Both the position numbers and the translations under genes were made by a program. A DNA stretch of 64,000 nt. It comes from Actinoplanes sp. TBRC 11911. GTDB lineage: Bacteria > Actinomycetota > Actinomycetes > Mycobacteriales > Micromonosporaceae. The stretch's first letter is position 1. Every line of letters starts with the position of its first letter. Of the stretch, positions 43,062 through 51,691 are shown piece by piece. The notes beneath the pieces were generated by a model, which was given only the letters and a program-made list of their open reading frames with translations, was not told the origin of the DNA and searched no databases. The stretch is from the NCBI RefSeq assembly GCF_012933445.1, contig NZ_JABBNC010000032.1, positions 1 to 64,000 on the forward strand, written 5' to 3'.

Positions 43062-45110
43062 CTATCCATTGTCAACGCCGTTTTCTGACCGAACACTGTC
43101 CACCGAGGCGTTCAGCTCCTGCTGCCAGAGGCGCTCGGTCAGAAGCTGGATGCCACGGGTCAGGTGCCGCCGGTAGGTCGTGAACGGAAGATTCAGCCGG
43201 CCGGCCGCGGCCTCCTGCGTCGGGGCGGGACGCACGTAGGTGGCGTCGAGAACCCGCCGCACCTTGGCCTCCCGGGGATCCGCCCCGATCTCGCGGATCT
43301 CCGCGAGGATCCGGTCGCGCAGCGCGAGGCGGCGGTCGACGCTGCCGTTGACCAGGCGGCTGCGAAGCAGCACGCTGTCGCCCAGCGACGTGCCGTGCAG
43401 GACGCGCAGCGCGAACCGGACGGCGTCGGCGAACTCGGCGCGGCCGAGGACGTCGACATCCGGCCGCGGCGGTGGACTGCCGGTGGCCCGGCCGCGCAGC
43501 GCCTGCACGCTGAGCCAGTCCAGCCACGGCTCGACCGGGGTACGCCGCCAGTCGCAGGCGAACAGCCCGACCGGCTCCCGGTCGATCCGCGGATACGGCA
43601 GCACCGAGCGATGCTGCAGACCCGCGAGCCCGTCCCTCCAGTGGTCCGGACGGCCCGCCGCGCAGAAGCTCCAGGCCAGTCCATCGCCGGACAGCCACGC
43701 CTTGAAGACACCCAACACCATGAGATCCATGACCGGCGAGCGGCGCTCGTACGCCTCGGCCTCGACCAGGAAGCGCGACACTCCGACGTGTTCACCCGGC
43801 CGCGGCGGCGCGGTGCGTTCGACGTGCGTCCACACGGCGTCCACCACCGGATCGGCGGCCCGGTCCCGCGGGTCCGGCTCGGTGAGCGTCAGCCACGCCG
43901 AGTAGCCGACCGGTTCGCCGCTGGAGATCCGCCGGTAGACCTGGAACGCCTCGGGCTGGCGATCCATCCAATATCCGGCGATCCGCGCGGTCGCCGACCC
44001 CGCCACCCGCTCGGTGAACGCCAGCAGCGTCGCGCGCTCCCCCGGCCGGTACGGGCCGCCGAATAGATCGTCGGTCCCCTGCCAGGTGAAGAAGGTCGAG
44101 ATCACCGGGCTCCGCCGGAACGTGAAGGCGAATTCCCGGGTCAGCCGCAGGTAATCCGCGTTCCCGTCGGCGCGGATCTCGTCGAGCAGGTGCTGCTGCA
44201 CGGCCCGATGCATTTCCCGGTACGCCTCGGCGTCACGCCAGCGCAGCTCGGCCTCCAGCACGTCGCGCACGATGTCGTGGGGGAAGACACCACGCGGATC
44301 GGTCTCGATGTACGGCTGATCACACAACCACGCGAAGACCCCGCCGGCCTGATCGGCGGGCACCACGGTCCGCACCGTCTCCTGCGTGCTGACCTCGACG
44401 TGGGCACACAGCGCCAGCGCACGCCGGTGCCATTCGCTCGGCACCTCGCCGACGAGCTGGGCCAGCAGCGTGCCGATCACATCCGGGCCGGGTTCCCAGG
44501 TCTCGGCCGACGCGACATCGCTGCGGGCGACCTCGGCGGCCAGCGTCAACGCCAGCGGATGCCCACCGGCGAACGCCAGCACCCGGGGCCGCAGCGCGGC
44601 GAGCACCCCCCGACCGGCCATCAGCCGGGCCGCATCCGGCGCGTCCAGCTCACCCAACCTCAGCACTCGCAGCAGCCCGGACCACGCGGAATCCGACCGC
44701 CAGGACACATCCGGCGCCCGGCGGCCCGCGATGACGACGACCGTGTCGCCCGGCAGTCCGGGCAGGAAGTGACGGCTCAGCCACAGCTCTAAGCCCTGAC
44801 AGCGCTCAAAAGTGTCGATGATCAGCACACTCCCGGCCGGCACCGCTCCGACCGCCTCCGCGAACGATGCGGGGTCGGACTCGACGAACCGGCCGTCGAT
44901 CCGGATGACCGCGCGGCCCTTCGCCCTCGCGTCGTCAGCGAAGACGTCGAGCAGGGCGGATTTCCCGACGCCGCCGGCACCTTGCACGAACAGAACCGAC
45001 CCGTCGCCACGATCATCGCTAAGGGACGCGGCGAACAGTTCACGTTCCCGCTGGCGTCCGACAAAGACCTTTCGGCGATTCATGTCAAGCCGATCACCAA
45101 GGGTCTGCAA
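43062..45110 (-). CDS. STAND-type ATPase with C-terminal HTH (second paralogue)
   Basis: 682 residues, homologous along its whole length to the protein at 36.5-38.5 kb. Walker A is GAGGVGKS (44-51), Walker B SVLIIDTFE, followed by VVVIAGRRAPD and GGHPLALTL. The shared block PHDIVRDVLEAELRWRD, the middle region (ARIAGYWMDRQPEA) and the terminal HTH (QEAAAGRLNLPFTTYRRHL) are all kept. I prefer the TTG at 45110: AGGAG lies six to seven bases upstream and Walker A then falls at the same residue as in the paralogue. ATG 45083 lacks a ribosome site. It probably controls the flavoprotein gene downstream. Confidence 0.8.
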   Translation of the reverse strand: MQTLGDRLDMNRRKVFVGRQRERELFAASLSDDRGDGSVLFVQGAGGVGKSALLDVFADDARAKGRAVIRIDGRFVESDPASFAEAVGAVPAGSVLIIDTFERCQGLELWLSRHFLPGLPGDTVVVIAGRRAPDVSWRSDSAWSGLLRVLRLGELDAPDAARLMAGRGVLAALRPRVLAFAGGHPLALTLAAEVARSDVASAETWEPGPDVIGTLLAQLVGEVPSEWHRRALALCAHVEVSTQETVRTVVPADQAGGVFAWLCDQPYIETDPRGVFPHDIVRDVLEAELRWRDAEAYREMHRAVQQHLLDEIRADGNADYLRLTREFAFTFRRSPVISTFFTWQGTDDLFGGPYRPGERATLLAFTERVAGSATARIAGYWMDRQPEAFQVYRRISSGEPVGYSAWLTLTEPDPRDRAADPVVDAVWTHVERTAPPRPGEHVGVSRFLVEAEAYERRSPVMDLMVLGVFKAWLSGDGLAWSFCAAGRPDHWRDGLAGLQHRSVLPYPRIDREPVGLFACDWRRTPVEPWLDWLSVQALRGRATGSPPPRPDVDVLGRAEFADAVRFALRVLHGTSLGDSVLLRSRLVNGSVDRRLALRDRILAEIREIGADPREAKVRRVLDATYVRPAPTQEAAAGRLNLPFTTYRRHLTRGIQLLTERLWQQELNASVDSVRSENGVDNG

Positions 45111-45279
45111 CTATTTCTCCTAAAGGAAAGCCACCTGCAGCAATGATGCGGTCCGGCATTCCGATCAATCCCGTACGGCCGAGGTGATTTCAGACACCGC
45201 GAAACAGCACCCTAGGCAGAACTTGCGGAGAGTACGTTCCGATTCCTACCACAAGCTGCCGTCACTCAGATCGCAGATA

Positions 45280-45747
45280 TCAGCTTGTCTGGAATGACGT
45301 GGCATAGGCCTCGACGAGACCCTCGATGTCGTCGAGTTCGCTCTCGATCGCGGTCAGTGCCGGGGCGACGTCGGCGCCGAGCTCGGTCAGCAGCGCTCGC
45401 AGCGCGATGGCGGCGCCCTCGGCCTGTGGCGGGGTTCCGGCGGTGACCACCGGCACGGCGTTGATACCCGCCAGGGCGGCCGGCGGCAGCAGGTCGACGA
45501 AAACCTTCAGAATTCCGGTGTACGAGCCCTTGTAGGTGGGCGTGGCCACGACCAGCCGGGTCGCACCGCGGACGGTGTCCAGCGCGGCGGTGGCCGGTCC
45601 GTCGCCCGGCGTCAGCAGCCCGGCCGCGAGCTTGCTGAGATCCACCACGTGTGGTTCGGCGCCGGCGAGTGCGGCGCCGAGCGCTGCGGCCAGCCGCGCG
45701 GTCCGGGAGCCGGGTCGCGGGTTGCCGGAGAGGACGACAGTCGTCAT
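45280..45747 (-). CDS. NADPH-dependent FMN reductase (SsuE-like)
   Basis: 155 residues of the flavodoxin-like NADPH:FMN reductase fold. VVLSGNPRPGSRTARLA is the N-terminal FMN/NADPH loop and VVATPTYKGSYTGILKVFVD is the second signature. It should supply FMNH2 to the monooxygenases encoded upstream. It is the last of four leftward genes with gaps of 19-36 bases. Confidence 0.88.
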   Translation of the reverse strand: MTTVVLSGNPRPGSRTARLAAALGAALAGAEPHVVDLSKLAAGLLTPGDGPATAALDTVRGATRLVVATPTYKGSYTGILKVFVDLLPPAALAGINAVPVVTAGTPPQAEGAAIALRALLTELGADVAPALTAIESELDDIEGLVEAYATSFQTS

Positions 45748-45766
45748 GCGGGGTGCGCTCCCTTCG

Positions 45767-46978
45767 TCAGATCTGCCCGTGCCGGGGCGGGAGGGTGCCG
45801 TCGATGGCGTACCGGCCGAGGTGTTGCACCTTCCAGGCGGCCGGGTCGTGCAGCGTGTGGGTGCGGGCGTTGCGCCAGTGGCGGTCCAGGTTGAGTGACG
45901 CGAGCGCCGAGCGAGTGCCGGACACCTCGAAAAGCCGGCTGCCGGCGTCCACCGACGCGCTGGTGGTCATCGCGCGGGCCGCGGCGACCGCGAGGCTCGC
46001 CGCGCCGGCCGTCTCGGCGGTGAGATCCGCGTCGGCCCGGTCGACCGCCCGACCTGCCTCGGCCAGCAGCGCCTCAGCCGCCCGGACCTGCAGTTCCAGC
46101 TGCCCGAACGCCTGCACGACCAGCGGGTCCTCGGCGGCCCGGTCGACGCCCGCATCCGGGTAGGGCCGGCTTTTCGTGGTGACGAACGCGGCTGCCTCAG
46201 CGACGGCGGCCCGGGCGATGCCGGCGTCGATCGCCGCGTGCAGCAGTTGGGCGAACGCGCCGTACGTCTGTGGCTTCTCGAAGGTCAGGTGGTACGGCAT
46301 CACGTGCTCGGCGGGGACGTGGACGGCGTCGAGCCGGACCGTGCCGCTGGCCGTGGTGCGCTGGCCGAGCCCGTCCCAGTCGTCGGCGACGGTCACGCCG
46401 GCGGCGCCGCGTTCGACCCAGGCGACGTGCAGCGGACCACCCTCGTCCAGGTGGGCGAGCACCGGAATCCAGTGCGCGAACAGCGCGCCCGTTGCGTAGC
46501 CCTTCTCGCCGTCGAGAGTCCAGTCGCGACCGGCCGGGCGCAGGGTCGTCGCGTGCTCCCGCACGTTCTTACTCTTGATCTCCGACTGGGCGTTGCCGAA
46601 TCGCTTGCCGGCGAGCACCTCGCCGAAGAAGAACTCTTGCTGTGCCGTGGAACCCCGGTGGCGCACGGCGTTGATGTAGACGAAATGACTGAGCGGAATC
46701 TGGGCGATGTTCGGATCGCCGACGGAGACCAGGCGTACGACCTCGGCAAGGGTTTGTGCGCCCAGTCCGGCTCCGCCGAAGTCCGCCGGGACGGTCAGGG
46801 CGAGCAGGCCGGCGGCGGACAGCTGATCCACCTCGGACGTCGGCAGGATCCGCTGCCGGTCTCGTTCGGCGGCACCCGCGGCGAACTTCGCGCCCAACTC
46901 GCGGGCGACCTCAACCGCGTCGGCGTCGGACAGGACGGGAACCTGGGTGTTCGGTCCACCAGAGAGGATCGCGACCAT
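45767..46978 (-). CDS. Acyl-CoA dehydrogenase-like monooxygenase, SfnB/DszC type
   Basis: 403 residues of the acyl-CoA dehydrogenase fold. VPADFGGAGLGAQTLAEVVR, GKRFGNAQSEIKSKNVREH and LFEVSGTRSALASLNLDRHW place it with SfnB-like sulfur-acquisition oxidoreductases, which act in sulfone and organosulfur breakdown. FMNH2 from the adjacent reductases would be the co-substrate. Position in an ssuD operon supports sulfur scavenging. Confidence 0.87.
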   Translation of the reverse strand: MVAILSGGPNTQVPVLSDADAVEVARELGAKFAAGAAERDRQRILPTSEVDQLSAAGLLALTVPADFGGAGLGAQTLAEVVRLVSVGDPNIAQIPLSHFVYINAVRHRGSTAQQEFFFGEVLAGKRFGNAQSEIKSKNVREHATTLRPAGRDWTLDGEKGYATGALFAHWIPVLAHLDEGGPLHVAWVERGAAGVTVADDWDGLGQRTTASGTVRLDAVHVPAEHVMPYHLTFEKPQTYGAFAQLLHAAIDAGIARAAVAEAAAFVTTKSRPYPDAGVDRAAEDPLVVQAFGQLELQVRAAEALLAEAGRAVDRADADLTAETAGAASLAVAAARAMTTSASVDAGSRLFEVSGTRSALASLNLDRHWRNARTHTLHDPAAWKVQHLGRYAIDGTLPPRHGQI

Positions 46979-47014
46979 GTCGCCTCCTTGAGTGACTAGG
47001 TAAAAAGTGGTCGG

Positions 47015-47518
47015 TCACGCTGCCGGGGAAAGCCGCCCGAAGCCGGACCGATGAAAGACGAGCGGTGACGAGCCGTGGGCCCGTTCGACGGGATGATCTA
47101 CGGCGTGTAACCGCAGGAGCACGATGGTGTGATCGCCGGCCTCGAATTCGCGGGAGATCGAGCAGTCGAAGCGGGCCAGCCCGTCGTCGAGGGTCACCGC
47201 GCCGGTGCCGGTGACCGTTGCGGGCACGCCATCGAACCGGTGCTCGGCGGGACCGGCGAGTTGCCGGCAGACCACGCCGTGGTGCGACGCGAGGATCGTC
47301 ACCCCGAGACGGTCCGCGCGTCGCAGATCCGGCCAGGTCTTGGAAGCGTTCGCGATCGAGAAGGACACGAGCGGCGGGTCGAGGCTCACCGAGGTGAACG
47401 AGTTGGCGGCGAGGCCGACCAGCTTGCCGTCGACGGCGGCGGCGACGGCGACGACGCCGCTGGGGAAGGCCCCGAACGCCCGACGCAGGCTGGCGGGGTC
47501 GAGATCCGCAACGGTCAT
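47015..47518 (-). CDS. Flavin reductase domain protein
   Basis: 167 residues of the FMN-binding split-barrel flavin reductase family: RRAFGAFPSGVVAVAA, LAANSFTSVSLDPPLVSFSI and SGFGRLSPAA. It reduces flavin with NAD(P)H for partner monooxygenases. Between ssuD and the SfnB-like gene (gaps 23 and 36 bases), it is the second reductase of this operon, beside the SsuE-like one. Confidence 0.88.
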   Translation of the reverse strand: MTVADLDPASLRRAFGAFPSGVVAVAAAVDGKLVGLAANSFTSVSLDPPLVSFSIANASKTWPDLRRADRLGVTILASHHGVVCRQLAGPAEHRFDGVPATVTGTGAVTLDDGLARFDCSISREFEAGDHTIVLLRLHAVDHPVERAHGSSPLVFHRSGFGRLSPAA

Positions 47519-47541
47519 GTCAGGCCCCCCGGTGCGAAGAA

Positions 47542-48693
47542 TCAGCGGCCGGCCGCGGCGAAGGGCACCGCGGCGTTGTGGTGGCGGCGGGGCCGTTCGT
47601 CCTTCCAGAGACCGCGCTCGGCGAGAATCGGCAGCACACCCTCGCCGAACCAGTACGTGCCCTCCAGGTGGGGATAGGCGGACAGCACGAACTCCTCGAT
47701 GCCTAGCGAGGCGTATTCCTCGATGCGGTCGGCGACCTGTTCGTGGCTGCCCACCAGGGCGGTTCCGGCGCCGCCGCGGACCAGGCCGACGCCGGCCCAC
47801 ACGTTCGGATAGACCTCGAGACCGTCTTTCGAGCCGCCGTTGAGGGCCAGCATCCGCTTCTGCCCTTCCGACTCGCTGAGCCGCAGCCCCCGCTGCACCT
47901 TGGCGATCATCTCCGGGGAGATCCCGGCCAGCAGCCGGTCCGCCTCGGCCCAGGCCTCCTCGGCGGTGTCGCGGCTGATCGTGTGCATCCGGATGCCGAA
48001 GCGGACCGGCCGCTCACGCTTCAATTGCGCGGCGAGCCCGCGGATCCAGGCGATCTTCTCGGCCACCGCGGAGGGCGGCTCGCCCCAGGTGAGGTAGACG
48101 TCGGCGTGCTTGGCGGCGACGATGCCGGCCGCGGGGGAGGAACCGCCGAAGTAGATGGCCGGCACCGGGTCGGGGATCTGGTCGAGGTGGGCGGCGTCCA
48201 CCGACAGATGCTCACCGTGGAAGTCGACGGTCTCGCCCGCCCACAGCCGTCGCACGATCTCGAGGAACTCGTCGGCGCGCCGGTAGCGGGCGTCCTTGTC
48301 CAGGTAGTCGCCGTACATGCGCTGTTCGTGGCTCTCGCCGCCAGTGACGACGTTGAGCAGCAGGCGGCCGTCGGTCAGGTTCTGGAAGGTGCCGGCCATC
48401 TGCGCCGCCAGGTACGGCGAGACCAGGCCGGGCCGGAAGGCGACCAGGAACTTGAGCCGCTGCGAGGTCTGGCTGAGCATCGCCGTGCTCAGCCAGGCGT
48501 CGTCGCACCACGCGCCAGCCGGGGTCAGCGCGGCCTCGAAGCCGTTCTCCTCGGCGGCGCGGGCCACCATGGTGAGGTAGGCGACGTCACTGGGGCGGCC
48601 GGAGTGCCCGGCGGTCAGGCCGTGGCCACCGCCGACCACGTGGCGACCGTCGCCGCCGTTGGTCGGCAGGAACCAATGAAACTTCAGCGACAT
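47542..48693 (-). CDS. ssuD: FMNH2-dependent alkanesulfonate monooxygenase
   Basis: 383 residues. The start MSLKFHWFLPTNGGDGRHVV, GFEAALTPAGAWCDDAW with the Cys common in SsuD, NVVTGGESHEQRMYGDYLDK and EFVLSAYPHLEGTYWFGEGV are SsuD hallmarks. It cleaves alkanesulfonates to aldehyde and sulfite. It is first in a four-gene operon with two flavin reductases and an SfnB-like oxygenase. No sulfonate ABC transporter is seen here. A LysR gene lies 111 bases upstream. Confidence 0.93.
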   Translation of the reverse strand: MSLKFHWFLPTNGGDGRHVVGGGHGLTAGHSGRPSDVAYLTMVARAAEENGFEAALTPAGAWCDDAWLSTAMLSQTSQRLKFLVAFRPGLVSPYLAAQMAGTFQNLTDGRLLLNVVTGGESHEQRMYGDYLDKDARYRRADEFLEIVRRLWAGETVDFHGEHLSVDAAHLDQIPDPVPAIYFGGSSPAAGIVAAKHADVYLTWGEPPSAVAEKIAWIRGLAAQLKRERPVRFGIRMHTISRDTAEEAWAEADRLLAGISPEMIAKVQRGLRLSESEGQKRMLALNGGSKDGLEVYPNVWAGVGLVRGGAGTALVGSHEQVADRIEEYASLGIEEFVLSAYPHLEGTYWFGEGVLPILAERGLWKDERPRRHHNAAVPFAAAGR

Positions 48694-48804
48694 GAGGATC
48701 CTCTGCTCGAAACCGCTATCGCCTACAGAATTACTAGGTTTTACGGCGCTGGCAAGGCCGGTGTGTGCGGGATTGCCGAACACCCCGTCGGGCGTACCGA
48801 AGGG

Positions 48805-49713
48805 TCATCCGTGTTGCGCGTGCTCACCCGCCAGCCGGATGATCGTCTGCTCGAAGTCACGCACGACCGGCGGTAGCCGGTCGAATCGGCGGCGCAGCAG
48901 CAGCATCGTGACCGGCGGCACGTCCTCCACCAGCGGGCGCGTGGTGATCACTCCGGCTCGTTCGAGGGGGTCGCCGTACACGCTGTAGTCCGGCAGGATG
49001 GTCGGTCCCGTGCCGTTGGCGACCAGGACCTTGCCCATCTCGGCGCCGTCGGTCGAGAACGTCTCCGGCGGCGGCGCGTCGGCGAACAGGTCCTGGACGA
49101 GCCGGTGCATCAGGTATCCGGGCCGCATCGCGACGAACGGGCGGCGGCGCAGGTCCTCGACGCGCACGGTGGCCTGGGCGGACAAGGGGTCGTCCACCCG
49201 GCAGCACACGACCGGCGTGCCCCGCAACAGGAGGCTCCGGGTCAGGCCCGACGGGATGGCGTCGTCCGGGAAGACGTTCACCAGCCCGACGTCCAGGCGC
49301 CCCTGCAGCAGGCCGTCGTGAATCTGGTCCTGCAACATCGTCGCGACGTCGACCGTGGTGTTCGGATGCCCGGCACCGAACTCGCGGACGGCCGGCACGA
49401 GCAACGCCGAGGTTCCGGCGTTGACGGTACCGACGCGGATGGTGCGAATCGTCCTGGCGTGATCGCGCGCCGCGTTCTTGAGCTGCGCCACCCCGGACAG
49501 GATCTCGGTCATCAACGGCAGCAGATCGATGCCCTCCCGGCTGACCCGGGCGCCGGAACGATGCCGTTCGAGCAGCGGCACCCCCAGCTCCCGCTCCAAG
49601 CTGCTGATGCCTTCACTGAGCGCGGACTGCGAGACATGCAGATGCTCCGCCGCGCGGCGCAACGACCCGTACTGCGTGACCGCCGCCAGATACCCCAGCT
49701 GCTCCAGCCGCAC
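48805..49713 (-). CDS. LysR-family regulator, probably of the ssu operon
   Basis: 302 residues. The N-terminal winged HTH reads RLEQLGYLAAVTQYGSLRRA then EHLHVSQSALSEGISSLER, followed by a periplasmic-binding-like effector domain with TVNAGTSALLVPAVREF. It is co-directional with, and just upstream of, the alkanesulfonate genes, a layout like that of Cbl/SsuR regulators. GTG 49713 gives the usual LysR N-terminus. The effector may be sulfate or adenylylsulfate by analogy. Confidence 0.87.
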   Translation of the reverse strand: MRLEQLGYLAAVTQYGSLRRAAEHLHVSQSALSEGISSLERELGVPLLERHRSGARVSREGIDLLPLMTEILSGVAQLKNAARDHARTIRTIRVGTVNAGTSALLVPAVREFGAGHPNTTVDVATMLQDQIHDGLLQGRLDVGLVNVFPDDAIPSGLTRSLLLRGTPVVCCRVDDPLSAQATVRVEDLRRRPFVAMRPGYLMHRLVQDLFADAPPPETFSTDGAEMGKVLVANGTGPTILPDYSVYGDPLERAGVITTRPLVEDVPPVTMLLLRRRFDRLPPVVRDFEQTIIRLAGEHAQHG

Positions 49714-50055
49714 GCGCTCAGTCGCGCAGCGTAGCCGAACAGCGGCACCTGCCACGCAGCCGCCCGCGTCCGGAGACCCGCTTACACAAGGCCTCTCCCT
49801 CCTCGCCCGCCCCACCCATGTCACTCATAGCACATACCCATCCCATCTAAGAAGTAGGATATGCCCCGAGCCCGGCAATCGCCGGCCCACCCCAGCCAAA
49901 CCCCCGACCCGGAGGCCAAGCGCAACCACCCCGCCCACTTGGCGGCCGTTTGCCAGGCCCCAGCCGACCCACCAGCAAGTGGCGAACGCCTGGCGTAACC
50001 GGTCAATCATAGAAGCGCATTGCCGACGTCTTACGCTTCGTCTTACACTTGTCGC
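49714..50055. other. Intergenic region between LysR and the toxin-antitoxin pair
   Basis: These 342 bases hold no recognised gene. The right end contains the tandem repeat and promoter of the vapBC-like pair, listed separately. The LysR promoter is expected on the left side but I cannot place it. Confidence 0.5.
50027..50050 (+). promoter_or_regulatory. Tandem 12-base repeat and probable leaderless promoter of the toxin-antitoxin pair
   Basis: CGTCTTACGCTT and CGTCTTACACTT are adjacent direct repeats with one difference. The second contains TACACT (50045-50050), a good -10 box only five bases before the antitoxin ATG, so the mRNA would start at or next to the ATG. The repeats may be the operator of the antitoxin. 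Confidence 0.5.
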
Positions 50056-50292
50056 ATGGCTGACACCGTCACGATACGTATCGATACGGACACCGAGCAC
50101 GCACTGGACGTATTGACCCGCGACGGAACCAACCGTTCAGAGGCGATCCGACAGGCGCTCTTGGAGGCAGCGGTACGCCGCGAGCGCCTCGTAGAGATGA
50201 AACGCGCCTTCCTCTCCCAGCCAATGCCGCTGCCAGACGGAACCAACCTTGCCGACGACATCGCGCGCGAGCGCGAAGGCCAGATCCAGTGA
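50056..50292 (+). CDS. Antitoxin, ribbon-helix-helix type (VapB-like)
   Basis: 78 residues. The N-terminus MADTVTIRIDTDTEHALDVL followed by TNRSEAIRQALLEAA is a ribbon-helix-helix DNA-binding domain; the C-terminus (LPDGTNLADDIAREREGQ) would wrap the toxin. It should neutralise the PIN toxin and repress its own operon. No Shine-Dalgarno is seen, in line with a leaderless start. The toxin start overlaps its stop by four bases. Confidence 0.88.
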   Translation: MADTVTIRIDTDTEHALDVLTRDGTNRSEAIRQALLEAAVRRERLVEMKRAFLSQPMPLPDGTNLADDIAREREGQIQ

Positions 50293-50705
50293 TCTACCTC
50301 GACTCAGCGGCTGCGGTCAAGCTTGTCCATACCGAAGCCGACTCCGCCGCGCTACGCGCCTTCCTTGACGAACATTCCACGATTGAGTGGGTCAGCTCTA
50401 GCCTGGTCGAGATTGAGACCTACCGAGCGTTGGCCCGGGCCACCGGACCCGCCGACATGCCCGCGGTGATCAATCGATTCCATGCATTACTCGACCTCAT
50501 CGTCCGCGTCGAGATCGACTCCGGGATTCGCATCCTCGCCCAGACCGTCACGCCGCCCGCCGTACGCAGCCTAGACGCCATCCACTTGGCCACCGGACTA
50601 CGGCTACGAGATCAGCAGCGACTGACCTTGTTCGTGACCTACGACAAACGGCTCGCCGAGGCCGCATCAGCAGCCGGCCTTGCCGTAGGCATGCCCACCG
50701 GCTGA
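50289..50705 (+). CDS. PIN-domain ribonuclease toxin (VapC-like)
   Basis: 138 residues with the PIN acidic set: Asp in IYLDSAAAV, Glu in SSLVEIETYRAL, Asp in SLDAIHLATGLR and Asp in FVTYDKRLAEAA. Such toxins are Mg2+-dependent RNases that cut tRNA or rRNA when the antitoxin is degraded. GTG start within the antitoxin's last codons (GTGA overlap), so the two are translationally coupled. The pair lies in variable DNA beside tRNA-Asn, which suggests a transferred module. Confidence 0.9.
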   Translation: MIYLDSAAAVKLVHTEADSAALRAFLDEHSTIEWVSSSLVEIETYRALARATGPADMPAVINRFHALLDLIVRVEIDSGIRILAQTVTPPAVRSLDAIHLATGLRLRDQQRLTLFVTYDKRLAEAASAAGLAVGMPTG

Positions 50706-50893
50706 ACGACCAGGCAGCCCCGAGAGCGCTCGCCCACTATGTATCGGACGAGGTCGTGCACGTCGACTTCTCCCGAGTTTTCGATGCCGCACATCAGGTC
50801 GGGGGTCAGCCGGTCACGCAACCGGCCCGGCCCCTTGCGCTCCGGGTCACGGAGCAGCGCCCAGAGCTCGGCTCGGGGGTTCTGTAGCGAACC
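50639..50893 (-). pseudogene. C-terminal remnant of an unidentified gene
   Basis: After a stop codon at 50894-50896 an 85-codon leftward frame without a credible start reads NPRAELWALLRDPERKGPGR, LTPDLMCGIENSGEVDVHDL and VRYIVGERSRG. The host-like codon bias and protein-like composition suggest it was once part of a longer protein whose front is lost. Its last 67 bases overlap the toxin gene end. The family is not recognised. Confidence 0.4.
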
Positions 50894-51030
50894 TAGCCAG
50901 GGAGTTTCGAACCCGAAGGCTCAAGCGCACCAACGCAATGCCCCGGTCCTAGGAGCCGAAGGCGAAAGCGCACCCCGACGGCCGAGCGTGAGCGATGGCA
51001 CCCACCGCAGGCACCGCAACGTGGGGTTTC
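50894..51030. repeat. Spacer with an imperfect 17-base direct repeat
   Basis: GAAGGCTCAAGCGCACC (50916-50932) and GAAGGCGAAAGCGCACC (50959-50975) match at 15 of 17 positions. They lie between the gene remnant and the hairpins after tRNA-Asn. No gene is seen here; they may be traces of integration or excision at the tRNA. Confidence 0.4.
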
Positions 51031-51089
51031 AGGGGGCTCGGCCCCCTGAGCAGATATACGAGGGGGCCCGGTTCGCGCTTTCCGCGAAC
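51031..51089 (-). terminator. Two hairpins downstream of tRNA-Asn
   Basis: TCAGGGGGC/GCCCCCTGA with a three-base loop (51031-51051) and GTTCGCG/CGCGAAC with a five-base loop (51071-51089) lie 20-78 bases beyond the 3' end of tRNA-Asn. They probably end or process the tRNA transcript. No T-run follows, so termination efficiency is uncertain. Confidence 0.5.
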
Positions 51090-51108
51090 ACAGACCCCCG
51101 CCCACTCG

Positions 51109-51181
51109 CTCCCCCGATTGGACTCGAACCAATAACCTGCCGGTTAACAGCCGGCTGCTCTGCCAATTGAGCTACAGGGGA
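51109..51181 (-). tRNA. tRNA-Asn(GTT)
   Basis: The minus strand forms a complete cloverleaf: acceptor TCCCCTG/CGGGGGA (one G-T pair), D arm AGCTCAATTGGCAGAGC, anticodon loop CTGTTAA with anticodon GTT, T arm ATTGGTTCGAGTCCAAT, discriminator G, no encoded CCA. Variable DNA with a toxin-antitoxin pair lies beyond its 3' end. Confidence 0.95.
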
Positions 51182-51376
51182 TTGCTCTTCGGCCCCGGGG
51201 TCTTGCTCTCCTCGGTGCCGGGGAACAGAGTACATGACGGGGTGGGCGGTGTGCGAAGGGGTTACCGGGGCGCGCCGCCGATGGGCGCAAACGCGCGGCA
51301 CAGGAGTACCGCGCGGGCAGGATGGGTATGCGTGGCGCAGACGCAGGCGCGTCGTCACACGGAAGGAGCCGCCATC

Positions 51377-51676
51377 ATGCGCGGAAAGCTGATGTTCATC
51401 ACCGGTCTCGCGGCGGGCTTCGTCCTGGGCAGTCGCGCGGGCCGGGAGAAGTACGAGGAGATCCGGTCCAGCGCGAAGAAGGTGTGGGAGCATCCGTCGG
51501 TCCAGGAGGCCGCCGGTGTCGCCCAGGCGCAGGCCACGAAGCTGTACTCGGAGAGCAAGGACAAGCTTCAGTCGTCGAAGCTGGGTGAGAAGCTGCACGT
51601 CTCGTCGACCACGGGTGCGGACGTGACCGACTCGCTGGCGGGTTCGAACAACAAGCCAGCCGGCAGCGCCTACTGA
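51377..51676 (+). CDS. YtxH-like small membrane-anchored protein
   Basis: 99 residues. One N-terminal membrane segment (LMFITGLAAGFVLGSRAG) is followed by GREKYEEIRSSAKKVWEHP and a helical, charged tail, the pattern of YtxH/DUF948-like general stress proteins of actinobacteria. Function is unknown. The ATG has GGAAGGAG nine bases upstream. A strong terminator follows. Confidence 0.8.
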   Translation: MRGKLMFITGLAAGFVLGSRAGREKYEEIRSSAKKVWEHPSVQEAAGVAQAQATKLYSESKDKLQSSKLGEKLHVSSTTGADVTDSLAGSNNKPAGSAY

Positions 51677-51691
51677 AAATACTGAGACGGC

